From Salvelinus alpinus (lineage: Eukaryota > Chordata > Actinopteri > Salmoniformes > Salmonidae), in contig NC_092110.1 in assembly GCF_045679555.1 (NCBI RefSeq), positions 3,301,390 to 3,365,389 of the forward strand: a stretch of 64,000 nt of DNA, written 5' to 3'. The stretch's first letter is position 1. The number at the start of each line of letters is the position of its first letter. This document shows positions 1 through 12,471 of the stretch, in pieces. A program made the translations under genes and the position numbers. The notes beneath the pieces are model-generated. The model was not told where the DNA came from. It worked only from the letters and a program-made list of their open reading frames with translations, and did not search any database.

Positions 1-39
1 CATACAAGCAGACACACAGACCGTGTACGCACATACTAA

Positions 40-228
40 GGGCTCTATTCAACCCGCATCCCGGAAGTTCAGCTTTACAGCATCATTTAAATTTAAAGGC
101 AATGTTCCCGCTTGAGTGGAGACTGCATTCGGAGGAAATGTTGCATATGTCAGCTCAATCGGAAATGACCTTTACATTTCTAACAGCGGAATCTGTAACG
201 CTTCAGCTTTACAAATTGAATAGAGCCC
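40..228. mobile_element. Harbinger-like MITE
   Basis: A 189-bp non-coding element bounded by 13-bp terminal inverted repeats (GGGCTCTATTCAA at the left, its complement at the right). Both ends are flanked by TAA (37-39 and 229-231), the 3-bp target duplication typical of PIF/Harbinger elements. No transposase is present, so it would be mobilised only in trans. The family assignment rests on the TIR and duplication length. Confidence 0.75.
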
Positions 229-231
229 TAA

Positions 232-1450
<1,219 letters not shown>

Positions 1451-2869
1451 TCTGATAGGCTTGCACTAAGATACAATGATACAGCATAGAATTAGAATTA
1501 CTTGAACTAATATGGACATATTCTTGTTCCAAGTTCAATGTTTCTGTGAAGGATGACAGTTAATGAGACAAATCTTATAGCCCTATTTCACACACTCACA
1601 AAGAAAACGCCCTGATTAGTTTCTCAAGCTTGGAAATTAAAAGCAGTGCTATGTACTAATAGTATTTGATATACTACTGTATAAGAAAAGCCAAGGTCAA
1701 ACCAATCTTTATCAGAATAGCTGAAATAATATTTTCCAATTTTATTTCAACTGTTTTCTCTTTTTTATGTATTTTATTACCCTTAATGACATAGTCGATC
1801 AGATTAGCAATTTATAATCTGTCAACCTCCACTGTCCACTACCAGACTATTGAAGTCTGGTAGTGCTTGACTGTGGCCTGTTTACGTGCATATAATTAGC
1901 CTGCTGCCTGGGTGCATACCCTCTACTCAGTCTCAACTCACAGGCAGAGCAGAGTAGTCAGAGCACATGGCACCTGTTCTGGGCCCATATGCTATTTTAG
2001 GAACTTCTTAATATAGGCATGTTATTTATTTTTTTACAATCTTACGCTTGTTGTTGTAAATTGTAGATAGATTAATGACACTTAAAAATATCACTTTAAA
2101 TATCCAGCAAAGTACTTAAGTGACTACCCAACTGAGTTTTAATTTCTTCTGAGTAAATGTAAATTCTGACATACTGTATCTCTTTCTATTGCCTAATACA
2201 TTCCAAGAAAAACTTTGAACAGAACATTAATTTGATACAACGGGACATGTAAAAATGCATTTGGCCTATACTGTAGCTGACAACTTATCATAAAACACCA
2301 AAGAACAAGAGGTTCCATCACGATAGAAACATTACACTGCTTCAACGAGTGTGACAAGTCACCCATTCCCCCCCCAAAAGTAAGCTTATCCTAAATACAT
2401 TCAAACGTACAATGCAAACTTACAATGCACAAGACAGAAAACACATACCCATGAATATATTTCATTCTACACCATCCAAAACTCAAATATCTGCAAATAA
2501 ACGCATAGAAGATATTGAACTGCTTCTTACCAAAAGGTCCAGGATCTAGGAGAGGGGAAAGGAGACGTGAAGAGGGGGGTAAGAGAGAGAGGGGGAGCTC
2601 TAACTCTGGCCCCACAAATATAACAGCTGTGAAGAAGACCTCAAAATAAACCACCGGGACATAACAGAGAGACAGGGGAACATATTGACAGCAACACAGA
2701 AAGAGAGAGGCCATAGAGAAATAATAACATATAAATCGCATCCCCTGTTCAGAACGTCCCACAATGAAACCACACAAACCTTATGCCTCTAAGCTTGTAA
2801 TGACCTACCGACAAGAGTTATGTTGATGTTTACCAAGAAACGTTAAGGACTTTGTAACAGTATTATCAG
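1451..2869. other. Intergenic, upstream of txlnb
   Basis: AT-rich sequence with no supportable gene. A 128-codon minus-strand open frame at 2391-2777 has no recognisable homology. A donor-like GTAAGAAG at about 2530 (minus) could end a non-coding txlnb first exon, but this is weak. Confidence 0.4.
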
Positions 2870-3400
2870 GGGTCGCGTTAACGCAGGATTCGCATTTGTC
2901 ACGCAGAAAAGGAAAGACAGAACGCAGAAAATAGGCTACATCTTGTTGCGTTTTATAAAATGCTTCTTATGTAAATTCTGCTCGGTTTTCAGTCAGGGTT
3001 CGCTCCAAATCGTTCATGTAAAAGGACTACTTTTTTACTTTTTTTTTAGTTGCACTTCTACAATCCGATGAAATGTTTTTGCTCTGACTGATGTGCAGAC
3101 TATTGTAGACTACTTTTGTCCGGTACTTTCCTCCTGTTTAGTATTTCTCTGGTAGCTAGTTAAAATGCTAGATTCTTCAAGCAAAACATTAGGAAATGTA
3201 TCTGGCTACATTCTTTCTACGATAAACATTGAGAAATATGATGGCCATGCATCGTTTAGTTATTGCACGCCCCAATCACTTCATTGATGCAAAACACCAC
3301 TGTTGACTTTCAATATAAAACGCAGGTGAAATGGTTTAAAACGCATGTGTTTTATGGTCTGCGTTTTAAAAATGCTGATTTCTGAAAGCTAATGCGACCC
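2870..3400. mobile_element. Non-autonomous TIR element
   Basis: A 531-bp segment starts with GGGTCGCGTTA and ends with TAATGCGACCC, an 11-bp inverted repeat with one mismatch. The interior is AT-rich and non-coding; short motifs near the left end (acgcag, gttttataaa) recur near the right end in opposite orientation. The target duplication is not clear, so the superfamily is open. Confidence 0.55.
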
Positions 3401-3867
3401 ATGGTACTATGTAGATTCATAAACTATACAACCAGCAATCATATTTTGCTCACCCTCCAGCATATTAGAACTGAATTAATAGACAGCGAATACATTTTAT
3501 GACTAAACGACACACGAAATCCATTGTATAATTGATCATGGTATTCTTAGTAACAGTGCCTGGAATGTGAAGGATTGTGTTTATGTGCAATTGACGTTCT
3601 CCCCTTTCTCAAAGTAACAGTTGCCTGTACTGATCATTCATCACCAGAAGATGTCAGTAGAATATAAATCTCTATTCACTTCATTCTGGAGAGTTCTCCC
3701 GCCCAGGACAAATATGATATAATCTGAAACATCACTGTGTTTTCTCTATCCTGACTGTCCTGTAACGATGTCAATAACTAATCAAGGGAATTAGCGACTG
3801 CTTTAATAAGAGGTCAATAGTCTGTAACTTGGTGAGTTAACACTAACACTGCCTTTTAGTTAGTTAA

Positions 3868-4379
3868 ATAGTTCTTCAAAGTTCTTGAAATGTTCCGGAT
3901 TGACTGACCTTCATGTCTTAAAGTATTGATGGACTATCGTTTTTCTTTGCTTATTTGAGGTGTTCTTGCCATAATATGGACTTGGTCTTTTACCAAATAG
4001 GGCTATCTTCTGTATACCACCCGTACCTTGTCACAACACAACTGATTGGCTCAAACACATTAAGAAGAAAATAAATTCCATAAATTAACTTTTAACAAGG
4101 CACACCTGTTAATTGAAATGCATTCCAGGTAACTACCTCATGAAGCTGGTTGAGAGAATGCCAAGAGTGTGTAAAGTTGTCATCAAGATAGAGGGTGGCT
4201 GCTTTAAACAATCTAAAATCTATTTTGATTTGTTTAACACTTCCTTAGTTACTACATGATTCAATGTGTTATTTCATAGTTTTGATGTCTTCACTATTAT
4301 CCTACAATGTAGAAAATAGTAAAAATAAAGAAAAACCCTTGAATGAGTAGGTGTGTCCAAACTTTTGACTGGTACTGTA
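3868..4379. mobile_element. Tc1-like element, right-end fragment
   Basis: About 510 bp nearly matching 25870-26366, the right half of another Tc1-like copy in this window. It ends in the TIR aaacttttgactggtactgta. The left half and most transposase sequence are gone. Confidence 0.75.
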
Positions 4380-5467
4380 TGTATATATATATATATCTAT
4401 CATTTGTAAGTCCAAAGATGGATGTAGCATCTACAGATTGCCCCTTTAAGTCTATCAAAAGTGTGCGAGTTTGAGCATTAGGTCTATGGATATTTTTTTA
4501 TCAGCATGAATTAGATTGAGCAATAAAAGACCCACTTTTATTCCATAGGCTGGGATCCATGCTATGCAGCTGTTGCAAAAGCACAATTTCACTGGCTGTC
4601 AACTGGTTTCAAAAACAATGATTGATCGGCAGCTTAAACTTCTTGCATTCAACGATTATTGGGTTCAAATACACATTTAGATTTGCGAACAGCCATCCAC
4701 TTCAATCCGTAAAGCGCAAATAGTTAAATGAGAGAGCAGCAGTGATTCACATCAATGCGCTATCTAGTTATCAATTATAAATTATATCCGTATCGCCGTA
4801 GGCTACACCACTGCAGTCATCCTTACCTCCAAGCGTTTATTCGAGTTGGATCATCTTTGGATGCCGACATTAGTCGCACCATTGGATGACATAGCTTGGA
4901 CTGTAGCCTGCAAAAGCCTATTCCTGCTCCTTTCCAGCAATCCATCAAACACATTTGGTGTGTCATCATAGTGGTCTCTGACTTGTGGTCAGACTCGCTT
5001 AGGTGGAACAAACTTATAATTGTGCCTTTTTTCAATGCTGATTTGAATGTCATTGAGTAAACAGAGAAGGGTTTTCCCAAGCATCCTTTCTGAATTTGAA
5101 AGTAATCCTCGAAGTAATCATCTAGTTTTTCAAAAGTATCTATAATCTGATTATAATATTTTTGCTGGTAACGTCACGGATTACAGTTAGTTTTTTTGTA
5201 ATCCCGATACTCCCCAACCCTGCTCATGGGGACACTACGTCACTGCAAAATCTACTGGTAGAGCTCGAAACTTCAAGCCCCTTGGGTGCTGCCATAGAGT
5301 TACATTAGAACTGCCCATCCAAGAAGGCTCAAGATCATTGGCCATAGATAAAATGACATCATATTATATCTACCGTAGCTTTGATTGGAGTGATCATGTC
5401 AACATCATACTTTCAAAATCTTAGCTAGCAAGCTAGCAGTCATCATCATGAATCAAGTCAGCAGGGT
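4380..5467. other. Intergenic, nothing recognised
   Basis: A short TA microsatellite follows the Tc1 fragment at about 4381-4397. Otherwise I see only AT-rich sequence and no coding exon. Confidence 0.4.
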
Positions 5468-5660
5468 GGCAGGTAGCCTAGTGGTTAGAGTGTTGGACTT
5501 GTAACCGAAAGTTTGCAAGATCGAATCCATGAGCTGATGAGGTAAAAATCTGTCGTTTTGCCCCTGAACAAGGCACTTAACCCACTGTTCCTAGGCCATC
5601 ATTGAAATAAGAATTTGTTCTTAACTGACCTGCCTAGTTAAATAAAGGTAAAATAAAATA
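5468..5660 (+). mobile_element. tRNA-derived SINE (HpaI/SmaI type)
   Basis: The head carries tRNA-like A and B boxes (GGTAGCCTAGTGGTTAGAG and a degraded GATCGAATCC). The 3' tail aagaatttgttcttaactgac...ctagttaaataaaggta is shared by salmonid SINEs and their LINE partners, and an A-rich tract follows. It is a main indicator of salmonid origin. Confidence 0.9.
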
Positions 5661-6660
5661 AAAAAGTCAACAATCTACTGGCAAATCCTTTTCAGATTAA
5701 GAGAAATTCTAGATAAAACATATCGGTGCTCATCAGCCATAGGACATAAACATTACACAACAAGTTGGAAATCGCAAATTCAACAATGAGTGGTTTGGAA
5801 GGAATCAGTGGCTAACTGCAAGCATTGCAAAGCAATCACTATCCTGCTATTCAGTGGAGTGGGTGTGTGGTCCAAGTCTGGGTTTAATGGTCTCTTTTCC
5901 AAGCTTAAAAGGATAAACATTCAACACGATGGGCCAGAAAAGGTTGAATACATTGGCCATGCAGTCAATCCAGTATGATTTCTGCTGTGTTCAAAACAAC
6001 TGGGAAGTGGGAAATCTCAGACTTCAGTGAGTTCAAGACAACTGGCAACTCTGAAAAAAACTTGCACCGACTGGAAAAATACGTTTTGAATGGTCATCCA
6101 ATTCAGAATTCAAAGTCGGGGACTTGGGTCTTGTATGCTGCTACATAAATTATGTAATATGTCAGGGAGATATGTATACTGTAGCTAAGAACGTAATACT
6201 AAGTGTATGTTGTGTAGAAAGCTGTTAGTAGCCCATGTGCCTCACCCTAATAATTTGGTGCCTTTCCCCCTCCTAACTTAGCCTACTGTTCTGACTTGGT
6301 GGTGCACATGTAGCCAATAGCCTGTTTTAGAGAAATTGTACCATTGAATATTATAAGAACTTTGTCTGCTTATATGCACCCCTTTATTTATCCTACGGTT
6401 CTGACTTGGTATACAGGGAGAATACTGTAAGAATGGCCCATGTCTTAAATTCTGTCGCTGTACATTTAAAAAGTGCTGACCAAATAGTTATGTCCATCAT
6501 AGCTCGCTCATTAATGTCTTAATCGAAATGACAGATTACCTCTTATCCGCTCGCCGTCACCTTATGCCATAGTTTGTTCATCTCAATTGTCAGTAGAAAC
6601 GACATTTGTTTAAGCAAGTCAGCCATATCAGCTGTTTTTTTTAAAAGACAGTAAATCATT
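5661..6660. other. Intergenic with one old repeat fragment
   Basis: Positions about 5990-6130 (sequence such as gagttcaagacaactggcaac and aattcagaattcaaagtcgg) resemble a repeat common in salmonid DNA. No gene is supported; a 62-codon frame at 5790-5978 shows no family features. Confidence 0.4.
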
Positions 6661-6905
6661 TCATGTTGTTTTGCTACCATGCTGTGTTGTCATGTGTTGC
6701 TGCCTTGCTATGTTGTCTTAGGTCTCTGATAATTGTAGTGTTGTGTTGTCTCTCTTGTCGTGATGTGTTTTGTCCTATATTTATTTATTTTAATCCCAGC
6801 CCCTATCCCCGCAGGAGACCTTTTGCCTTTTGGTAGGCCGCCATTGTAAATAAGAATTTGTTCTTAACTGACTTGCCTAGTTAATTAAAGGTTAATTCAA
6901 TTTAA
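6661..6905 (+). mobile_element. Salmonid retroposon 3' fragment
   Basis: A stretch of TGTTGT-rich sequence runs into aatcccagcccctatccccgcagg and ends with the shared tail aagaatttgttcttaactgacttgcctagttaattaaaggtt. The tail is that of SINEs in this window, but the body lacks tRNA boxes, so it is a LINE-like or composite retroposon 3' end. Confidence 0.7.
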
Positions 6906-7610
6906 AAAAGAAATGAGGCTGTTTCGCTGCCAGGCAAGGCTCTGCTGATAGCCAGGTGTAGCAGTGGTAAGGATTCACTCTATGATGCTGAAAAGAAAGC
7001 TCAGCTTTATGTAGGCCCTAACAGTTTGTGGGCACCGCAAGTCACCATTATAGTGCAATTCATGTATAGTTTAGTGTTGTGTTGTGCAGTGGCTTTGCTG
7101 GCATGCATCTAAAAAAAAAAATTGGGGGGAGTTTGCCCAACCAAGATTTACATGCTAAAATCGCCCCTGCCATACAGTATGACCTGTGATAGCATGTAAA
7201 TGGAGTCGGTAAAGTGATAGCTACCCCAGACATCATGGTGAGAGTTAAAGCTGAGTATAACGTATTTTAAATCAATCTACACTCATGTCTCAGCTGTGAA
7301 ACTGTAAATGTCAAGTCAATTTGCTAACGTCATGTTAACTTCAATATTTAAAATGCAGCCATTATTTTTTACCTCTTAAAAGATATCTACAATCCACATA
7401 AAAAGTTGTGAATTCAACACTGAAAATTCAACCCAGAAAAAAAAATGCACATTAAGGTAATATGAATTTCAGTGTACAAGTATTTACATTTGTAGCGGAA
7501 ACAAATGAATTAATCCACCCATCTTCTTCACCTAAAACCTAAAAGAACATTCACACTTAAAATTAAAGGGAAGAAAATTGTAAAACTTAAATGCACTGTA
7601 CATGCATACT
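6906..7610. other. Intergenic, nothing recognised
   Basis: AT-rich sequence with poly-A/T runs and no coding or RNA feature that I can support. Confidence 0.4.
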
Positions 7611-9191
7611 TACAGTGACTTCAGGAAGTATTCATACCCCTTTACTTATTTCACATTTTGGTGTGTTACAGCCTGAATTCAAAATGGATTAGATAGATTT
7701 TTTTTCACCCATCTACACACAATACCCTATAATGACAAATTGAAAACATTTTTTTCATTTCTTTCTTCTAAATGTATTGAAAATTAAATACAGAAACATC
7801 TCATTTACATATCTATTCACACCCCTGAGTCAATACATGTTTGAATCACATTTGGCAGTGACTACAGCTTTGAATCTTTCTTGGTAAGTTTCTAAGAGAT
7901 TTGCACACCTGGATTGTACAATATTTGCACATGATTATTTTTTTAATTCTTCAAGCTCTGTCAAGTTGGTTGTTGATCATTGCTAGACAGCCATTTTAAA
8001 GTTTTACCATAGATTTTCCAGACAATTTAATTTAAAACTGTAACTAAGCCACTCAGGAACATTCAATATTGTCTTGCTAAGCAACTCCAGGTTATATTTC
8101 CCCTCGTGTTTTAGGACATTGTCCTGATGAAAGGGGAATTTGTCTCCCAGTGTCTGTTGGAAAGGAGACTGAACCAGGTTTTCCTCTAGGATCTTGCCTG
8201 TGCTTAGCTCAATTCCATTTATTTTATCCCCCAAAAAACTCCCTTGCCAATAACAAGCATACCCATAACATGATGCAGCCACCACCATGCTTGAAAATAT
8301 GAAGAGTGGTACTCAGTGATGTGTTGTGTTGGATTTGCCCCAAACATAACGTATTCAGGATATAAAGTACATCTCTTTACCACATTTTTTGCAGTTTTAC
8401 TTTATTTCCATATTGCAAACATGATGCATGTTTTGAAATATTTATATTCTGTACTCTGTCATTTAGGTTAGTACTGTGGAGTAAATACAATATTGTTGAT
8501 CCATCCACAGTTTTCTCCTATCACAGCCATTAAACTCTGTAACTGTTTTAAAGTCACCATTGGCCTCACGGTGAAACCCCTGAGCGGTCTCCTACCACTC
8601 CAGCAACTGAGTTAGGAAGGACACGTGTATCTTTGTAGTGACTGGGTGTATTGACACACCATTCAAAGTGTAATTAATAACTTCACCATGCTCAAATGGA
8701 TATTCAATGTCTGCTTTTTTTTATTTTAACCCATCTACCAATAGGTGCCCTTCTTTGCGAGGCACCGGAAAAACTCCCTGGTCTTAGTGGTTGAATCTGT
8801 GTTTGAAATTCACTGCTCGACTGAGGGACCTTACAAATAATTAAGTGTGGGGTACAGAGATGAGGTAGTCATTTAAAAATCATGTTAAACACTATTATTG
8901 TTCACAGAGTCCATGCAACTTATTATATGGCTTGTTAAGCACATTTTTACTCCTGAACATACTTAGGCTTGCCATAACAAAGGGGTTGAATACTTATTGA
9001 CTCAAGACTCATTTCAGCTTTTCATTTTAAATTAATTTGTAAACATTTCTAAAAACAGAATTCCTTTTTGACATTAATGGGGTATTGCGTGTAGGCCAGT
9101 GACACAACATCCAAATGTAATACATTTTGTCTGTAACACAACAAAATGTGGAAAAAGTCAAAGGGTGTGACTACTTTCTGAAGACACTGTA
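7611..9191 (-). mobile_element. Tc1/mariner element, degenerate full-length relic
   Basis: The left TIR (tacagtgacttcaggaagta) is mirrored at the right (tactttctgaagacactgta). Between them is decayed transposase-like sequence, mostly in minus orientation, with many stops; the longest open piece is 8004-8288. The ~1.58-kb length fits a Tc1 family member. Confidence 0.8.
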
Positions 9192-10024
9192 GATAAGGAT
9201 CACTTAAAAGAAGTGGAATGTTTGAACTCACAATAGCTCACACGATTGTTTTTATTTCTCCTCACTAACCATCTCAGTCAGTTATCAAAGTTAGGATGAA
9301 AGTGCTTATTTCAATTCATAAAGGTTCAAAGGCCAGAATAACAAAAACAAGTTTTTGATTAAGCCATAAGTTATAAAGCAATGACATGACATCATAAGGA
9401 TCTCATAATTATCGGTCAGTGGGACACACTGTTGCAAAAGTGGAGATAATATACAGCATATAAATAGTAGTCAAATATTTTCCATCATAAATAAGAGAGT
9501 ACTTTTCTAATATATAAAGACATCTCGCAAGTATACATAATATTCACTTCTCTATTTGTGCAATAGCATAAAGATAAAAACACAACGTTGAGAATCTGCA
9601 ACATAAAACATGTCAAATAGATACATTTACATTAAACGTAGCTGCACAAATCAGCAATTTAATTATTCCACAAAGTAAAAGCTATGTTTTAGTGCAATAT
9701 TCATTGATGGTAAATAACACTGTCACGTCAGACAATTCTGATTAAAAGTTCCTTCAAAATGATATTCACTTTTCCCTTGCTTAATATGCTCGTTCAAAAC
9801 ATAGGTGGAAAGCAAAGAAAAGGCACGGACAGACCTTTGCTGTTCAATCAAAAGCACCAAACTGGACAAGAAGCAAGTCTACGCTAAATTTGGTCAGACT
9901 CAATTTTCAAATACTTTCATATTTCAGATACTTTTGTTGTTATTTCCCCTCCAATTTTTTCAATAATCAAACCCTTAACTATCATCACTCGATATGAATA
10001 CAATAACAGCCTATATTCAAAGTA
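9192..10024. other. Intergenic, nothing recognised
   Basis: AT-rich non-coding sequence without TIRs, SINE boxes or exon-like frames. Confidence 0.4.
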
Positions 10025-10110
10025 GTCAAATCAAATCAAATGTTATTGGTCACACACACACATATTTAGCAGATGTTATTGCGGTGGTAGCGAAATGCTT
10101 GTCCACGTAT
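10025..10110 (-). mobile_element. LINE (RSg-1/L2-like) 3' end fragment
   Basis: The segment tcaaatcaaatgttattggtcac followed by gcagatgttattgc and gcgaaatgctt is the reversed 3' end of the salmonid L2-type LINE. The copy at 30173-32117 has the same terminus. Only the last ~85 bp are recognisable. Confidence 0.7.
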
Positions 10111-10751
10111 ACATGTGTATGCATATACTGTATGTGTTAAGAGTGGGTTATGGAGTATAATCAACATCAATAAGTATGTTTGTGTGCAAGTGTATGCAAG
10201 CTTAATTAATATATAAGCATTTACTTTGATACCATGTTTTGCACCTGTGGCCACCACTTCAACTGACTTCTTGCTTGTCCTTCGCTATGAATATTCATGC
10301 TGACCTACATGTTCAAAAACTCTTAATTCATAGAGAAATTCATAGAGAGCATGAAGTCTGTGTCGTTTCTGTATTTCAAGGTTTGTTCTTGGCTCAGATA
10401 TAGATATAGTCTGTGGGAGGGAGACAGGAGGGAAGGGGCTTGTTAGATGATTGGCCTCTACACTACTTGCATGCAGAAACCTGAACCGACTGAGAGGAGA
10501 GCCTCCAACACCCAACCAAAAGGGCCTGGATGAAGTCATTTTGTATGTCTGACTGCCTGTCTGTCTGTCTAGAGGAAGGAGATTGAGAGGGACTGTGGGT
10601 GTATTCTGGTCCCAGATCTGCTTGTGCTGTCTTGCCAACTCCTATGTGACCATAGAAGTTGGCAAGACAGCATAAACAGATCTAGGACCAGGCAAGCTGG
10701 GGACTGGACGATGGATGAGAGGCTCAGCTGCTCCTGGAGGAAGCGCCAAGG
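10111..10751. other. Intergenic; local inverted repeat near 10620-10700
   Basis: The motif ctgtcttgccaactcctatg at about 10628 recurs inverted as atagaagttggcaagacag at about 10652, giving a short hairpin. The segment ccagatctgcttgtg/aaacagatctaggacca extends it. No gene is supported. Confidence 0.4.
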
Positions 10752-11935
10752 TACACTATATGTACAAAAGTATGTGGACACCCCTTCAAATTAGTGGATT
10801 CGGCTATTTCAACCACACCCGTTGCTGACAGGTGTATAAAATCGAGCACACAGCCATGCAATCTCCCTAGACAAACATTGGCAGTGGAATGGCCTTACTG
10901 AAGAGCTCAGTGACTTTCAACATGGCACCGTAATGGGATGCCACCTTTCCAACAAGTCAGTTCATCACATTTCTGCCCTGCTAGAGCTGCCCCGGTCAAC
11001 TGAAAGTGCTGTTATTGTGAAGTGGAAACATCTAGGAGCAACAACGGCTCAGCCGCGAAGTGGTAGGCCACACAAGCTCACAGAACGGGACCGCCGAGTG
11101 CTGAAGTGCGTAAAAATCGTCTGTCCTCGGTTGCAACACTCACTACCGAGTTCCAAACTGCCTCTGGAAGCAACGTCATCACAAGAACTGTTCGTCGGGA
11201 GCTTCATGAAATGGGTTTCCATGGCCGAGCAGCTGCACACAAGCCTAAGATCACGATGTGCAATGCCAAGCGTCAGTTGGAGTGGTGTAAATGTCACCGC
11301 CATTGTACTCTGGAACAGTGGAAATGCGTTCTCCAGAGTGATGAATCACACTTTATCATCTGGCAGTCCGAAGGACAAATCTGGGGTTGGTGGATGCCAG
11401 GAGAACGCTACCTGCCCCAATGCATAGTGCCAACTGTAAAGTTTGGTGGAGGAGGATTAATGGTCTGGGGCCGTTTTTCATGGTTCAGGCTAGGCCCCTT
11501 AGTTCCAGTGAAGGGGAATCTTAATGCCACAGCATACAATGACATTCTAGACGATTCTGTGCTTCCAACTTCGTGGCAACAGTTTGGGGAAGACCCTTTC
11601 CTGTTTCAGTATGACAATGCCCCCGTGCACAAAGCGAGGTCCATACAGAAATGGTTTGTCGAGATCGGTGTTGAAGAACTTGACTGGCCTGCACAGAGCC
11701 CTGACCTCAACCCCATCGAACACCTTTGGGATGAATTGGAACGCCGACTGCGAACCAGGCCTAATCACCCAACATCAGTGGCCAACCTCACTAATGATCT
11801 TGTGGCTGAATGGAAGCAAGTCCAGTGGAGGCTGTTATAGCAGCAATGGGGGGACCAACTCCATATTAATGCTCATGATTTTGGAATGAGATGTTAGACG
11901 AGCAGGTGTCCACATACTTTTGGTCATGTAGTGTA
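10752..11935 (+). mobile_element. Tc1 transposon, nearly complete
   Basis: Terminal repeats tacactatatgtacaaaag... and ...cttttggtcatgtagtgta bound a 1184-bp element with TA at each end, the Tc1 insertion signature. It carries a transposase gene broken by one frameshift (about 11105). It sits 68 bp beyond the hivep2 stop codon, on the opposite strand. Related but more decayed copies are at 26881-27774 and 50945-53406. Confidence 0.92.
10933..11840 (+). pseudogene. Tc1 transposase, one frameshift
   Basis: The N-terminal DNA-binding part (KSVHHISALLELPRST..., [13 protein letters not shown]) is in one frame from 10933. From about 11106 the protein continues in the next frame with the DDE catalytic domain to a stop at 11840. 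The aspartates are visible in LQSDESHF and QYDNAPVHK, and the acidic third position in [15 protein letters not shown]. Length is close to the usual ~340 aa. The single frameshift makes this copy inactive as it stands but suggests recent insertion. Confidence 0.88.
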
Positions 11936-12001
11936 TGTCCCAAATGGTACCCTATTCCCTATAGAGTGCATTACTTTTGACCAGAGCCCTATGCAACCCC
12001 A
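11936..12001. repeat. Short palindromic salmonid repeat (half unit)
   Basis: The sequence caaatggtaccctattccc...ttacttttgaccagagccct recurs at 19649-19696 and 28469-28552. It lies between the hivep2 stop codon and the Tc1 element, so the 3' end of hivep2 consists of repeat DNA almost from the stop onward. Confidence 0.75.
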
Positions 12002-12003
12002 GT

Positions 12004-12471
12004 CTATAGATGCTCCTCAGAAGTGATCCTGAGGGAGGCGATGGCCTTGGTGCAGGTCTGAAGACCCTCTTCCTGCTTAGGGTCCCTGACCGTGAGGACA
12101 GAGACAGGATCTTTCTCCTCCTCAGAGTCCCAGGGTGTCTGGTGGGGGGACGGCCTCTCCCTTTCCCGCTCCTTCTCCTGCTGCTGGGCTACTGTGTCCT
12201 CTGCACCTGGGCCCGCCACACAGGCAGATCCCTCCTTATTGCTGTCCTGGTGGAGCTCAGTCTTCTGATGGGACAGGGCTGACAGATGGGTCCGGTCAGA
12301 GCTGCAGGAGGGCAAAGAGCGCAGTACCTGGATCCCCCCGATAGGGACCATGGGGAGAAGAGTTCGAGCCTGCTGCTGGGAGTGTAGGGGAAGGTGGCTG
12401 AGGACGTTATGATGGGTACAACTGGAGCTGGAGGGACCAGGCAGGTTGGGGAGCGTGCTTCTCCTCTGATC
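12004..12471 (-). CDS. hivep2: hivep2 terminal exon
   Basis: 468 nt from acceptor TTTTTAG to the TAG at 12006-12004. It contains [18 protein letters not shown] and [13 protein letters not shown], all HIVEP2 C-terminal blocks. The reading stops at SEEHL, about 70 residues before the end of the human protein, right where repeat DNA begins. Confidence 0.9.
   Translation of the reverse strand, partial: DQRRSTLPNLPGPSSSSCTHHNVLSHLPLHSQQQARTLLPMVPIGGIQVLRSLPSCSSDRTHLSALSHQKTELHQDSNKEGSACVAGPGAEDTVAQQQEKERERERPSPHQTPWDSEEEKDPVSVLTVRDPKQEEGLQTCTKAIASLRITSEEHL

Noticed and set aside
2391-2777. 128-codon minus-strand open frame.
   Set aside because: Hydrophobic, low-complexity translation without family resemblance, no exon-like borders or codon pattern.
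5468-5560. A functional tRNA gene in the SINE heads.
   Set aside because: A and B boxes are present but the cloverleaf is not maintained and SINE body and tail follow; same for 14610-14955, 20672-20900 and 49372-49859.
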